DNA of 64,000 nucleotides from Allomuricauda sp. (GTDB lineage Bacteria; Bacteroidota; Bacteroidia; Flavobacteriales; Flavobacteriaceae). Both the position numbers and the translations under genes were made by a program. Shown here piece by piece: positions 8,260 through 16,182 of this stretch; position 1 is the stretch's first letter, and each line of letters starts with the position of its first letter. The DNA lies in the NCBI RefSeq assembly GCF_013911645.1, contig NZ_JACESV010000002.1, positions 868,001 to 932,000 of the forward strand, written 5' to 3'. The notes below the pieces were generated by a model that searched no databases, was not told where the DNA came from, and worked only from the letters and a program-made list of their open reading frames with translations.

Positions 8260-9717
8260 CTATTCTGGAATTAACCACCAAAAGGGTTTCATTTTTGCTT
8301 TGTAAAGGAAGGCGTGGTGAAGGGCCAACTTCAGCCAATGTCCTGCAAGGCCAATGGTACCAAAAGTTTTGCCCAATTTTCTGCCGTGTGTTTCTGGATA
8401 TTTCTTAAAATCCGGTACAATGGGATAGGTGGTTATGCTTATGCCACTGCCCTTCGTCATCCCGAATCCTGCCGATGCTATGCATGCAGCTCCCATATTC
8501 CCCATGGATCCTTTATGGTGCAACTCATTGTCTGAATGCTTGATCATTTCGATGATGTTGTCGGCCACCAATTTTGCGGTGATACCCGATGGCATTCCCG
8601 TTCTTGGAGGGGCTGGTGAAATATCGGTGCCGTTTTTACTCTTTCTGGGTTTGGAAATACTGTGCGGTGGTGCAAAGGCAATTCCGGGCGCGAAAATATT
8701 GGGATAGGAAGGGTTTTGGTAGGTTTCGGGCCAATCCTGTACACTCCACTCTTCATAGGGTTTGGGTGTGTAGTCGGCATCCACGATCATGAATCCCCTA
8801 AAGAGTTTGTCCGTGATATCGTCCCCCGTTTTGTTGTAAGCCTTAAACCCATGACCTGAAAAAGAGGGAATCAACATGGCAAAATCAAAAGATGCCTGTT
8901 TTTGCTCCCCTTCAAGGTTTTCATAATGGGCTACCCCATCTTCCACTTTATGGACGCCGGCCCCCAAGATCCATGATATTCCACGATCTTCAAAAACCAT
9001 TTCCACCATTTCACTGGATTTCATAATATTGCTGCCATAACTCAGCAGCATACCGTCCATGCCAAAATCCCCGAGATTATATTCATTGGCAATCCAGGTA
9101 ATCTCAGCCATATCCCTAACCTTGTACCGACGCAGTTCTTGTTCCACGTTCAGGATGTATTCGAAAGCGGCACCCTGACAGGTTGATTTCGCATGCCCGG
9201 TCCCGATCAATATTTTGGCCCTTTTTCCCTGTTTCATTTGTTGGATAAGGTCATTCAGCGCAGTCCATGCTTCATCGGCATGGGTATAGGTACAGACGGA
9301 ATGGGCTTTGTTCTTGCCGGGCGATAGCCCTTCGGTGGCCTCGAAGTTGAGTTTTGGCCCAGTGGCATTGATCAGGTAATCGTAGGTCACTTTTTCCGTA
9401 GTCCCTTTTTCGTTCCCTGAAACATATTCTGCCAGCACATAGGGTTTTGCCTCTTGCTGGTCGCCTTCGGGATGAAAACTGACGGCCTTGGCCTGTTTAT
9501 AATCAATATGTTTTTTGGCATACAAAGGAGCCAATGGGAACAGGATGTCCTTCGGTTTCATTCTCCCGATTCCCACCCAGATATTGGAAGGGATCCATTG
9601 GTAGTTGCTATTGGGTGATACCACCACTACTTCGTGCTCTTTGGAGAGCTTTCTTCTGAGATGGGATGCGGCCACATGACCAGCTATACCAGCTCCAAGG
9701 ACGACTATTTTGGCCAT
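8260..9717 (-). CDS. Sulfide:quinone oxidoreductase-type FAD flavoprotein
   Basis: A 485-residue pyridine nucleotide-disulfide oxidoreductase family protein. The dinucleotide-binding GAGIAG motif is at residues 8-13, and a second FAD-binding stretch near 343 reads NIFAPGIAFAP. Three cysteines in positions expected for SQR catalysis are visible: C142 (SVCTYT), C180 (STCQGA) and C412 (AACIAS). SQR oxidises sulfide to sulfane sulfur and gives electrons to quinone. The C-terminus has an amphipathic, basic/aromatic tail suited to membrane attachment. It has its own promoter with the Crp-type palindrome at 9764-9777. SQR subtype is not assigned; flavocytochrome-c-like or NDH-2-like relatives are less likely given the cysteine pattern and context. 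Confidence 0.86.
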   Translation of the reverse strand: MAKIVVLGAGIAGHVAASHLRRKLSKEHEVVVVSPNSNYQWIPSNIWVGIGRMKPKDILFPLAPLYAKKHIDYKQAKAVSFHPEGDQQEAKPYVLAEYVSGNEKGTTEKVTYDYLINATGPKLNFEATEGLSPGKNKAHSVCTYTHADEAWTALNDLIQQMKQGKRAKILIGTGHAKSTCQGAAFEYILNVEQELRRYKVRDMAEITWIANEYNLGDFGMDGMLLSYGSNIMKSSEMVEMVFEDRGISWILGAGVHKVEDGVAHYENLEGEQKQASFDFAMLIPSFSGHGFKAYNKTGDDITDKLFRGFMIVDADYTPKPYEEWSVQDWPETYQNPSYPNIFAPGIAFAPPHSISKPRKSKNGTDISPAPPRTGMPSGITAKLVADNIIEMIKHSDNELHHKGSMGNMGAACIASAGFGMTKGSGISITTYPIVPDFKKYPETHGRKLGKTFGTIGLAGHWLKLALHHAFLYKAKMKPFWWLIPE

Positions 9718-9733
9718 TTTATATCATTTTACC

Positions 9734-9777
9734 CAAAGTTACCTTTAGGTTTTCAGATATAAAGTGACCTAGGTCAC
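9734..9777 (-). promoter_or_regulatory. SQR promoter with Crp/Fnr-type palindrome
   Basis: A perfect 14-bp palindrome, GTGACCTAGGTCAC (9764-9777), lies exactly 22 nt upstream of TAACTTTG (9734-9741), which fits TAnnTTTG. The SQR start codon is 16 nt downstream of the -7 box. The spacing matches that of the tolC, MBL-rhodanese and SulP promoters. Confidence 0.75.
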
Positions 9778-9868
9778 ATTACAAAAAAGTGGTGGAAGTC
9801 TAATCTAACTATCTCATCAACAAACAAAAGCTCGTTTGTTATGATGTCAAAAGAGATGTGGAAAAATC

Positions 9869-9997
9869 TTATTTTTTATCGCTGTTCATCATAGCCAAGA
9901 CTGCAATTACCAGAACAACGACCACAACAGCGAACACACCTATCATCCAGATGCCGTTCTCCCATGATACCAGTGGAATACTAATGAGTGTTTTCAC
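9869..9997 (-). CDS. Tiny single-span membrane protein, GTG start
   Basis: A 42-residue frame begins with GTG at 9997 (protein start KTLISIPLVSWENGIW) and ends in TAA at 9869. Residues 16-37 form a strongly hydrophobic helix made mostly of valine, followed by MMNSDKK. A TAATTTTG -7-like box lies just upstream on the minus strand, about 20 nt before the start. It occupies the gap between SQR and the DUF2892 gene and has no other competing frame. It may be an accessory subunit of a membrane sulfur enzyme; there is no recognised family. Confidence 0.55.
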   Translation of the reverse strand: MKTLISIPLVSWENGIWMIGVFAVVVVVLVIAVLAMMNSDKK

Positions 9998-10158
9998 AAC
10001 GTATTGGTTTTAAGTTTAAATCAAAATTAAATACTGTGCTGTAACCAAAACATGATAATCCTCATAAAGCCCTTAACCAACTTTCGGGTTTTTAATGCGT
10101 AAAACACAAATTCCTGCATTTTAAACACAAAAAAGAGGGTTATCTAAAAGTTCGTTAT

Positions 10159-10247
10159 CTGTCAGTTCGAGCGTCCCGAAAACTTTCCGGAAGAACCTGA
10201 ATTGTGTTGGTAATCAATGGGTTTCGACTGCGCTCAACCTGACACAT
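10159..10247. repeat. Dispersed palindromic repeat (REP-like)
   Basis: The two ends are imperfect inverted copies: CTGTCAGTTCGAGCG at the left and CGCTCAACCTGACA at the right, with TTTCGACTGCG in the right arm. The same core (TCGACTGCGCTC, CCTGACA) recurs at 52693-52770, in metG, in mfd and at 21815-21978. It sits in the otherwise empty stretch 10012-10304 between two minus-strand genes. Confidence 0.7.
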
Positions 10248-10304
10248 TCAAACTTTTGTTGTTTTTTAGAAGGTAGCCTCTTCCTTTTCAACCATCAAAA
10301 AAAT

Positions 10305-10511
10305 CTAATTCTTGACCTTGCATGTACTGATTCCAAAAAGGGTGTACAAAGGACAAAAACTAACAAAGCTTGTTAAGACAAATATGGCTGCAAAAGCTAG
10401 CAGCACATATGCCAATGTTCCTGTTATCGCATTAAAATAATATAGTGCCCCTACACCAAGCGCCAAGATAATCCGAATCGTGCGGTCTGCCCCGCCCATG
10501 TTTTTTTTCAT
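10305..10511 (-). CDS. DUF2892 family membrane protein
   Basis: A 68-residue protein with two hydrophobic helices and the characteristic ending FCPLYTLFGISTC, typical of the YgaP-like DUF2892 family often encoded beside rhodaneses. The N-terminal MKKNMGGADRTIRIILA segment is also family-typical, which is why I chose the ATG at 10511 rather than an upstream one. It has no Crp-type palindrome of the shared kind directly upstream. A second DUF2892 protein is encoded at 1714-1917 in the same island. The two C-terminal cysteines may carry persulfide, which is inference. Confidence 0.82.
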   Translation of the reverse strand: MKKNMGGADRTIRIILALGVGALYYFNAITGTLAYVLLAFAAIFVLTSFVSFCPLYTLFGISTCKVKN

Positions 10512-10630
10512 AATTGATAGTTTATGATTCTTACTATACAATTTACCAAAAATTGGATCAGTTTGTACAGCTTTGTTTTGATTTTCAATGAATTGGGTTG
10601 AAAAAGTTGAGTTTCATTGCAAACCGCGTA

Positions 10631-10673
10631 GTAAACTTGGTTGCACAGAAGCATTATTTTTAAAGTATTTTTG
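10631..10673 (+). promoter_or_regulatory. Candidate Crp-type promoter of the fatty acid hydroxylase family gene
   Basis: GTAAACTTGGTTGC (10631-10644) differs from the GTAACC-N2-GGTTAC palindrome at two positions. It lies 21 nt upstream of TATTTTTG (10666-10673), a good -7 box, with the start codon 43 nt further on. The spacing is one base shorter than at four other promoters of the island, so membership of the regulon is likely but weaker. Confidence 0.5.
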
Positions 10674-10716
10674 TTTTTGAATCAGTTTTTAGCTTTTTTA
10701 ACGACTCAATACAAGT

Positions 10717-11595
10717 ATGCTGGATTATTTTGATGCTTTTATCAACGGTTTTTTGGGAACGGTCAGGTGGACTTGGAAGTCAATCATTTTTGAAGTCCCC
10801 TGGTACACCAACTATTTCTGGGGCCTGATCCTAATTTCAGTTTTGGTTTGGGTTTTGGAGATTTTGTTTCCTTGGCGCAAGGAACAATCCATTTTTAGAA
10901 AGGATTTTTGGTTGGACACATTTTACATGTTTTTCAACTTTTTCATTTTTGCCATTGTAATAAATGGGGTTTACAAAGTACTCGGTGTATTTTTTGCCGA
11001 TGTGGGAATTACTTCAAAAACATTGACCATTGTAGATATTGCACATTGGTCACAATGGGTTCAATTGCTAGTCTTTTTTGTGGTTCTCGATTTTGTGCAG
11101 TGGTTTACCCACGTGTTACTGCACAGGTATCCCGTGCTTTGGGAGTTCCATAAAGTGCACCATAGTGTTAAAGAAATGGGTTTTGCGGCCCATATGCGTT
11201 TCCATTGGATGGAAAATGTTCTTTACAAGCCTTTAAAAACATTGGGGGTGATGGTTCTTGGTGGTTTTGAACCCGAACAGGCCTATATTGTACATTTTGC
11301 GGCTATAGCCATTGGGCATTTCAACCATTCAAACATCAAATTGACCTACGGACCATTAAAATATATCTTGAACAATCCCGTGATGCACCTGTACCACCAT
11401 GCATACAATCTACCAGAAGGACATCGGTATGGAATGAATTATGGGATAAGTCTCAGTCTTTGGGATTATATTTTCCGCACTAACTATGTTCCAGAAAGTG
11501 GCGGAAAAATTGAATTGGGTTTTCCGGGAGACGAGGATATCCCCAAAGGTTTTTGGGGCCAATTGGTCCATGGATTCAAAAAGCCAAAAAAATAA
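10717..11595 (+). CDS. Sterol desaturase / fatty acid hydroxylase superfamily membrane protein
   Basis: A 292-residue integral membrane protein with about four transmembrane helices and the histidine clusters of the di-iron hydroxylase superfamily: H132-x3-H136, then H145-x2-H148-H149 (EFHKVHH), a central HFNHSN motif and a late HLYHHAYNLPEGHRYG motif. The family hydroxylates or desaturates lipids at the membrane; the bacterial substrates are mostly unknown. It is the only plus-strand gene inside the minus-strand sulfur island, and its promoter carries a near match to the island palindrome. No carotenoid or sterol genes are nearby. Confidence 0.84.
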   Translation: MLDYFDAFINGFLGTVRWTWKSIIFEVPWYTNYFWGLILISVLVWVLEILFPWRKEQSIFRKDFWLDTFYMFFNFFIFAIVINGVYKVLGVFFADVGITSKTLTIVDIAHWSQWVQLLVFFVVLDFVQWFTHVLLHRYPVLWEFHKVHHSVKEMGFAAHMRFHWMENVLYKPLKTLGVMVLGGFEPEQAYIVHFAAIAIGHFNHSNIKLTYGPLKYILNNPVMHLYHHAYNLPEGHRYGMNYGISLSLWDYIFRTNYVPESGGKIELGFPGDEDIPKGFWGQLVHGFKKPKK

Positions 11596-11598
11596 AAT

Positions 11599-12195
11599 CT
11601 AATCAGGGTTTTTCGAAGCATCGAAAACTATACTCCAAATACCTCGTACCTCATCGGGTCCATAACCGACAGCCTTGTCTTCTGGGTAAAATTCCAATAA
11701 ATGGGTCAATACCTCTGGAGCAATATTCTTTTCTGGGCTTCCATGACAATTCAAGCACAAGCCTTTGGTAACAATGGGATAGTAGAAATAAACTTCCCCG
11801 TTTGCCTTATCCAAAATAGGTGCGATCGAATCACCTGAGGCAATTGCTTTCTTAAATGTTTCTATATGCGCCAATTCTGTGGCATTGGCCTTATTGTTGG
11901 GATTTCGGGGTTTATCAGAAACCCTTTTTATTCGGGCGTTAAACTTTGTGGCCATACTATCCGTTAACGGATAGGCTTTCTCGTTACAGAAAACAACGGC
12001 CTCCTTTACGCCTTTGTTCTGTATAGTTCCCATTAATGCCTTTCCCAAAACTTTTTGGGTTTCTTGGGCATAGGACATGCCCATTTCTGTATAATCCGGA
12101 TTTTCGGGCGATACTTTTTTATCTGATATTTTTGGCCCCTGCTTACAAGAAAGGAACAGCAGAAAAATTAATATGGAAATTGGAGAAAATCGCAT
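11599..12195 (-). CDS. DUF3365 (Tll0287-like) c-type heme lipoprotein
   Basis: A 198-residue exported protein with lipobox LFLSC (lipidated C17), a conserved VFCNEKA helix segment near 68-75 and a single c-type heme motif C147-L-N-C150-H151. The DUF3365 fold resembles heme-containing sensor domains; stand-alone members are periplasmic or outer-surface cytochromes. Its ATG overlaps the stop codon of the decayed heavy-metal chaperone (TAATG), so it belonged to an operon rhodanese - chaperone - DUF3365. A role as electron carrier or redox sensor in sulfur oxidation fits the context but is not proven. Confidence 0.82.
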   Translation of the reverse strand: MRFSPISILIFLLFLSCKQGPKISDKKVSPENPDYTEMGMSYAQETQKVLGKALMGTIQNKGVKEAVVFCNEKAYPLTDSMATKFNARIKRVSDKPRNPNNKANATELAHIETFKKAIASGDSIAPILDKANGEVYFYYPIVTKGLCLNCHGSPEKNIAPEVLTHLLEFYPEDKAVGYGPDEVRGIWSIVFDASKNPD

Positions 12196-12454
12196 TATTT
12201 GGATATTTTACCATTGGTACAACTTACAAAAGATTTTGCTTTTTCCACAAAACCATTTTCCTTATCAATAGTGGTATAACCCATTTATTTGAGGGTTTCT
12301 TTAATTAAGGAAGCATCATCGGCGCTTTCATGTTCAAAGCCGACCGATGAGCTATCCTTCTCCACAATCACATCTTTTATTTCTGATAATTTCTTTGAAA
12401 TGGTATTGACACTACCCCGCATTTGAGGTTTTGTAGCCAGAATGTTGTTTTTAT
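12195..12454 (-). pseudogene. Decayed heavy-metal-associated (HMA) chaperone-like gene
   Basis: Read on the minus strand from 12454, the sequence encodes KTTFWLQNLKCG, the start of a classic HMA domain, but with ATA where ATG is expected. After TGC-GGG the frame shifts by one base; the next frame continues GSVNTISKKLSEIKDVIVEK and DDASLIKETLK, then hits TAA, and resumes MGYTTIDKENGFVEKAKSFV to a TAA at 12195. The metal-binding CGGC motif would read CGGS even if the frame were restored. Loss of start, frame, second cysteine and a stop in the middle indicate a pseudogene. It sits 16 bp after the rhodanese stop codon. Confidence 0.72.
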
Positions 12455-12470
12455 ATTGACTATATCCAGA

Positions 12471-12815
12471 TCAATAGCACCAACCCATGTATCCGCCCCT
12501 TAAATCGTAAACCTTGGTGAAGCCCAAACTCACCAGCTTTTTTGCTGCTTTTTGACTTCTATTTCCAGATTGGCAATAAATGTACACGGGAGCCTCCTTT
12601 TTCAATTTTGAAAAAGCGGCATCAAATGCAACTCCTTGAAAAAAATCGATATTCCTGGCTCCTTTTATGTGGCCCGATAGAAACTCTCCCTTGGTTCTGA
12701 CATCCACCAATTGGACCTTACCTTTGGAAATGGCGGTTTTATATTCCTCCCTATCCAAAATATTGATTTCATCAGGGAGGTTCTGTTCTTTGAACAAAAA
12801 GCTTAATATTGACAT
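12471..12815 (-). CDS. Single-domain rhodanese (sulfurtransferase)
   Basis: A 114-residue cytoplasmic rhodanese-like domain. The strand VQLVDVRTKGEFLSGHI is followed by the active-site loop C81-QSGNR, whose cysteine accepts sulfane sulfur, and the usual GGYMGW C-terminal helix. There is no signal peptide. It would move sulfur between persulfide carriers made by SQR and downstream enzymes. Its promoter contains the palindrome at 12866-12879. It heads the small operon with the decayed HMA chaperone and the DUF3365 cytochrome. Confidence 0.9.
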   Translation of the reverse strand: MSILSFLFKEQNLPDEINILDREEYKTAISKGKVQLVDVRTKGEFLSGHIKGARNIDFFQGVAFDAAFSKLKKEAPVYIYCQSGNRSQKAAKKLVSLGFTKVYDLRGGYMGWCY

Positions 12816-12834
12816 AGTATTGTTGTTTTAAGGG

Positions 12835-12879
12835 CTAAAATACCTCGGCCAACCTATGAGGGTCAGTAACGATAGTTAC
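12835..12879 (-). promoter_or_regulatory. Rhodanese promoter with Crp/Fnr-type palindrome
   Basis: On the minus strand GTAACTATCGTTAC (12866-12879) has perfect GTAAC/GTTAC arms. It lies 23 nt upstream of TATTTTAG (12835-12842), which departs from TAnnTTTG at one base, and the start codon follows 19 nt later. Spacing is one base longer than the 22 nt seen at the tolC, SQR, MBL and SulP promoters. Confidence 0.65.
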
Positions 12880-12921
12880 ACAAAAACAACTTTAATGCTT
12901 TTTTAAGAAGTTATCCCCACC

Positions 12922-14331
12922 TTACTTCAAAGTAGTGGGACATACGTAATCCGTAACAGGAATCCCTGCGTTTTTTATGTCGGCAAAACCACCTGCTACG
13001 TCAACTAGGTTATGAATCCCCCTGCTTTTTAAGATAGAAGAAGCTATCATGCTCCTATAACCTCCTGCACAATGGACATAGAAGGTTTCTTGTTCTGGAA
13101 ATTCCGACATATGATCGTTGATAAAGTCCAAAGGGGTTAAATGGGCATCCTCCACGTGCTCTGCTTTAAATTCAGATTCTTTTCTAACATCATAAACGGG
13201 CACGCCATTATCCACTAATGCTTTTAGCTCTTCGGCATTAACGCTGTCCACGGTATCAATTTCTTTTCCCGCTTCTTTCCATGCATCAATTCCTCCTTTC
13301 AGGTAACCCAGGGTATGGTCAAAACCGACCCTTGATAATCGGGTAATGGTTTCTTCTTCGCGTCCTTCGGGGATTACGAGCAGAATAGGCTGTTTTACAT
13401 CGGCAACAAGGGCACCGACCCAAGGCGCAAAACTTCCGTCCAATCCAATGAATATGGAGCGGGGCACATGGCCTTTTGCAAATTCATCTTGATGGCGTAC
13501 ATCTAGAACAACAGCGCCTGTTTCGTTGGCGGCAGCTTCAAAAGCCTCTGGAGATAGAGCTTGGGTTCCCCTTTCCAATATTTTGTCGATATCCTCATAA
13601 CCTTCTTTGTTCATTTTCACGTTCAATGGAAAGTATTGCGGTGGAGGCAAAAGCCCTTCGGTTACCTCTTCGATAAATTCATCTCTCGTCATATCGGCTC
13701 TGAGAGCGTAGTTCATTTTTTTCTGATTGCCCAAGGTATCCACGGTTTCTTTCATCATACTTTTTCCACAGGCGGAACCTGCTCCGTGCGCTGGGTAAAC
13801 AATCACGTCATCGGCCAATGGCATAATCTTGTTGCGAAGACTATCGAACAAAGTACCGGCCAACTCTTCCTGTGTCATGTGGGCCGCTTTTTGGGCAAGG
13901 TCAGGCCTTCCTACATCTCCCAGGAACAAGGTGTCACCGCTGAAAATGGCATGGTCTTTTCCATTTTCATCCTTCAACAAATAGGTGGTGCTTTCCATGG
14001 TATGGCCAGGCGTGTGCATTGCTGTTATGGTAATTTCCCCCAACTTAAACTCTTGCCCATCTTTAGCGATAATCGCATCAAAAGAGGGGTTTGCAGTTGG
14101 GCCGTATACGATAGGCGCTCCTGTCTCCTTCGATAGGGTTACATGTCCGCTCACAAAATCTGCATGGAAATGGGTCTCAAAAATGTACTTGATGGAGGCT
14201 CCATCTTCCTTGGCCTTTTTTATGTAGGGCTGCACTTCCCTTAGAGGGTCTATAATGGCGGCTTCGCCTTCACTTTCTATATAGTAAGCGCCTTGTGCAA
14301 GGCATCCTGTGTAAATCTGTTCAACTTTCAT
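12922..14331 (-). CDS. MBL-fold persulfide dioxygenase-type protein with two rhodanese domains
   Basis: A 469-residue protein. The N-terminal metallo-beta-lactamase domain (1-245) has the ETHE1-like iron ligands in THFHADFVSGH (H54, H56, D58), H110 and D133. Two rhodanese domains follow: the first (about 265-355) has PEGR where the catalytic cysteine would be and is therefore probably inactive; the second (about 365-465) has C421 in HCAGGYRS. CstB/BlaB-like enzymes of this layout oxidise persulfides to sulfite or thiosulfate in the cytoplasm. The gene has its own Crp-type promoter and lies upstream of the rhodanese gene. Iron dependence and product are family-based inference. Confidence 0.88.
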   Translation of the reverse strand: MKVEQIYTGCLAQGAYYIESEGEAAIIDPLREVQPYIKKAKEDGASIKYIFETHFHADFVSGHVTLSKETGAPIVYGPTANPSFDAIIAKDGQEFKLGEITITAMHTPGHTMESTTYLLKDENGKDHAIFSGDTLFLGDVGRPDLAQKAAHMTQEELAGTLFDSLRNKIMPLADDVIVYPAHGAGSACGKSMMKETVDTLGNQKKMNYALRADMTRDEFIEEVTEGLLPPPQYFPLNVKMNKEGYEDIDKILERGTQALSPEAFEAAANETGAVVLDVRHQDEFAKGHVPRSIFIGLDGSFAPWVGALVADVKQPILLVIPEGREEETITRLSRVGFDHTLGYLKGGIDAWKEAGKEIDTVDSVNAEELKALVDNGVPVYDVRKESEFKAEHVEDAHLTPLDFINDHMSEFPEQETFYVHCAGGYRSMIASSILKSRGIHNLVDVAGGFADIKNAGIPVTDYVCPTTLK

Positions 14332-14347
14332 TTCTTATGGTTTTTAC

Positions 14348-14391
14348 CAAAAATAAATTCGTCTCTTGTGCTTTTCAGTTACCAAAGTTAC
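14348..14391 (-). promoter_or_regulatory. MBL-rhodanese promoter with Crp/Fnr-type site
   Basis: GTAACTTTGGTAAC (minus strand, 14378-14391) lies exactly 22 nt upstream of TATTTTTG (14348-14355), and the start codon is 16 nt later. The palindrome overlaps the last codons of the upstream SulP gene, so the MBL gene can be read both from this promoter and by read-through. Confidence 0.68.
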
Positions 14392-16121
14392 AAACTCTTT
14401 GTCTTGGACTGTAAGGACACTTTTTTTTGCATAAGGCTTCGCTCTTTTTGTTCGGTACAGCAGTCCACGGCATCAAAAGTCTGGACAAACAGGTTTTCTT
14501 CACCAAGAATGTCCACAATACCACTGCTGTACAGAATATCCCTTGTGGGGCCTATGGCGGCTGCTATAGAAAAATGGATGCCTTTTTTCCGCAAGTCGAG
14601 TATAATCCGTTCCAACATGCTCGCAGCACTGCTGTCTATATAATTTATGGGCTCCGCATTTAGGATGATGTACTTGAGGACAGGGCCTTTCTTCTCGATT
14701 TGTCGATAGAGTTGTTTTTTGAAATAATCTTTGTTGCCAAAATACAATTGGGCATCGAACCTTATGACCAATTTATCTGCATCCACTTCCACATCTTCCG
14801 AGAAACGGTCAATGTTCTTGTAATAGTGGGTTCCCCTGACTTTTCCCAAAACGGCCATGTGCGGTTTGGATATCCTATATACAAGCAACATTAGGGAGAG
14901 CAATACTCCTAAAAGGATTCCCTCCATCAAACCAATAAAAAGGGTCATCAAAAAAGTGGCCGTCAATAGGAAAAACTCGTCTTTTCTGTTCTTCCACAAT
15001 ACCAAGGGGTATTTTATATCTATAAGGCCAACCACCGAAACTATGATGATGGCTCCCAAGACCACTGCGGGCAATTTGTAGAACAATGGAGTGAGGAAGA
15101 GCAGTACGCCCGCTATAATAAGTGTGCTAAAGATGAGTGACATTCCTGTTTTTGCCCCGGCTTGATCATTGACCGCGGTCCTTGAAAAACTGCCTGACAC
15201 GGAAAAAGACTGAAAGAATGAGCCCAAAATATTGGAAAGACCCAAAGCTCGCAGCTCTTGGTCGGCATCCAGTTCGTATTCCGGGTGTTTTTCCTCAACT
15301 GTCTTTGCTATGGAAACGGACTCCATAAACCCAAAAAGTGCCACAGTTATGGCAATGGGCATGAGCTGTCCTATTTTGTCCCATTGGAATTGTGGAAGCT
15401 GAAAATCGGGAAGGCCCTTTGGAATATCCCCCACAATATAGATCCCCTTTGTTTCCAGATTAAAAATCACTACTGCCAAGATGCCTAGCACCACGATCAA
15501 CAAGGGGGTGGGCAACTTTTTGTTGATGCTTTTCAGTAAAAACATTAAAAATATGGAGATTGCGCCTAGTCCGAGGGTCAGTAGGTCTACATTGTCCAAA
15601 CTTCCTATAATATTGGCCAACAGTTCATGAATTTTACTGGATTCCGCAAAGTTTGTTCCCAATATGTGTTTCAGTTGTCCCAAGCCTATCAATATGGCAG
15701 CAGCAGATGTAAACCCATTAATGACAGGTTTGGACAAAAAATTTACAAAAAAGCCCATTCTCAAAACACCTAAAAGAAGTTGTATTCCCCCTATGAGCAG
15801 GGTCAAAAAAAGTACGGTGGAGATATATTCTTCTGTGTTAACCAGTTGTAATGCACCAACCCCTGCTGCCACCAATAATGAATCCATGGCCACAGGCCCT
15901 ACGCCCAATTGCCTTGATGTTCCCATAAGAGCATATACCAATGGAGGCACCAATGCAGCATATAGCCCATAAATTGGAGGCATTCCTGCGATCATCGCAT
16001 AGGCCATTCCTTGTGGTACCAACATGATTCCTACGGTAAGGCCCGCAACCAGGTCTCCTCGGAGCAATGATTTGTTGTATGTGGCCATCCAAGATAAAAA
16101 TGGCAAGTACCGTTTGATCAT
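14388..16121 (-). CDS. SulP family inorganic anion transporter with STAS domain
   Basis: A 577-residue SLC26/SulP protein. Ten to twelve hydrophobic segments cover about 10-415, including the family stretch GDLVAGLTVGIMLVPQGMAY near the N-terminus, followed by a cytoplasmic STAS domain (about 445-555) with NYIDSSAASMLE. I chose the ATG at 16121 because it fits the family's usual start and lies 15 nt after a TATTTTTG box; a longer frame from 16196 is possible. SulP proteins move sulfate, bicarbonate or other anions. In this island sulfate or sulfite movement is the likely role, but bicarbonate cannot be excluded. Confidence 0.87.
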   Translation of the reverse strand: MIKRYLPFLSWMATYNKSLLRGDLVAGLTVGIMLVPQGMAYAMIAGMPPIYGLYAALVPPLVYALMGTSRQLGVGPVAMDSLLVAAGVGALQLVNTEEYISTVLFLTLLIGGIQLLLGVLRMGFFVNFLSKPVINGFTSAAAILIGLGQLKHILGTNFAESSKIHELLANIIGSLDNVDLLTLGLGAISIFLMFLLKSINKKLPTPLLIVVLGILAVVIFNLETKGIYIVGDIPKGLPDFQLPQFQWDKIGQLMPIAITVALFGFMESVSIAKTVEEKHPEYELDADQELRALGLSNILGSFFQSFSVSGSFSRTAVNDQAGAKTGMSLIFSTLIIAGVLLFLTPLFYKLPAVVLGAIIIVSVVGLIDIKYPLVLWKNRKDEFFLLTATFLMTLFIGLMEGILLGVLLSLMLLVYRISKPHMAVLGKVRGTHYYKNIDRFSEDVEVDADKLVIRFDAQLYFGNKDYFKKQLYRQIEKKGPVLKYIILNAEPINYIDSSAASMLERIILDLRKKGIHFSIAAAIGPTRDILYSSGIVDILGEENLFVQTFDAVDCCTEQKERSLMQKKVSLQSKTKSL

Positions 16122-16136
16122 GTGATAGATTTTATA

Positions 16137-16180
16137 CAAAAATAGGGTGACCCAAGGAGAACCAATGTAACAAAGTACAC
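16137..16180 (-). promoter_or_regulatory. SulP promoter with degenerate Crp/Fnr-type site
   Basis: On the minus strand GTGTACTTTGTTAC (16167-16180) keeps a perfect promoter-proximal GTTAC arm and a degenerate distal arm. It lies exactly 22 nt before TATTTTTG (16137-16144), with the start codon 15 nt later. The exact spacing argues that the weaker arm is still part of the same type of site. Confidence 0.58.
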
Positions 16181-16182
16181 AC

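Noticed and set aside
10032..10045. TACTGTGCTGTAAC upstream of the tiny GTG-start gene as another regulon site
   Set aside because: Only one half-site (GTAAC) fits, and the -7 box is 2 nt rather than 22 nt away. The correct spacing upstream has no palindrome.
16167..16180. The SulP site taken alone as a regulator palindrome
   Set aside because: The distal arm is poor, so as a stand-alone motif it would not be reported. It was kept only because its 22-nt spacing to a TATTTTTG box matches the other promoters exactly.
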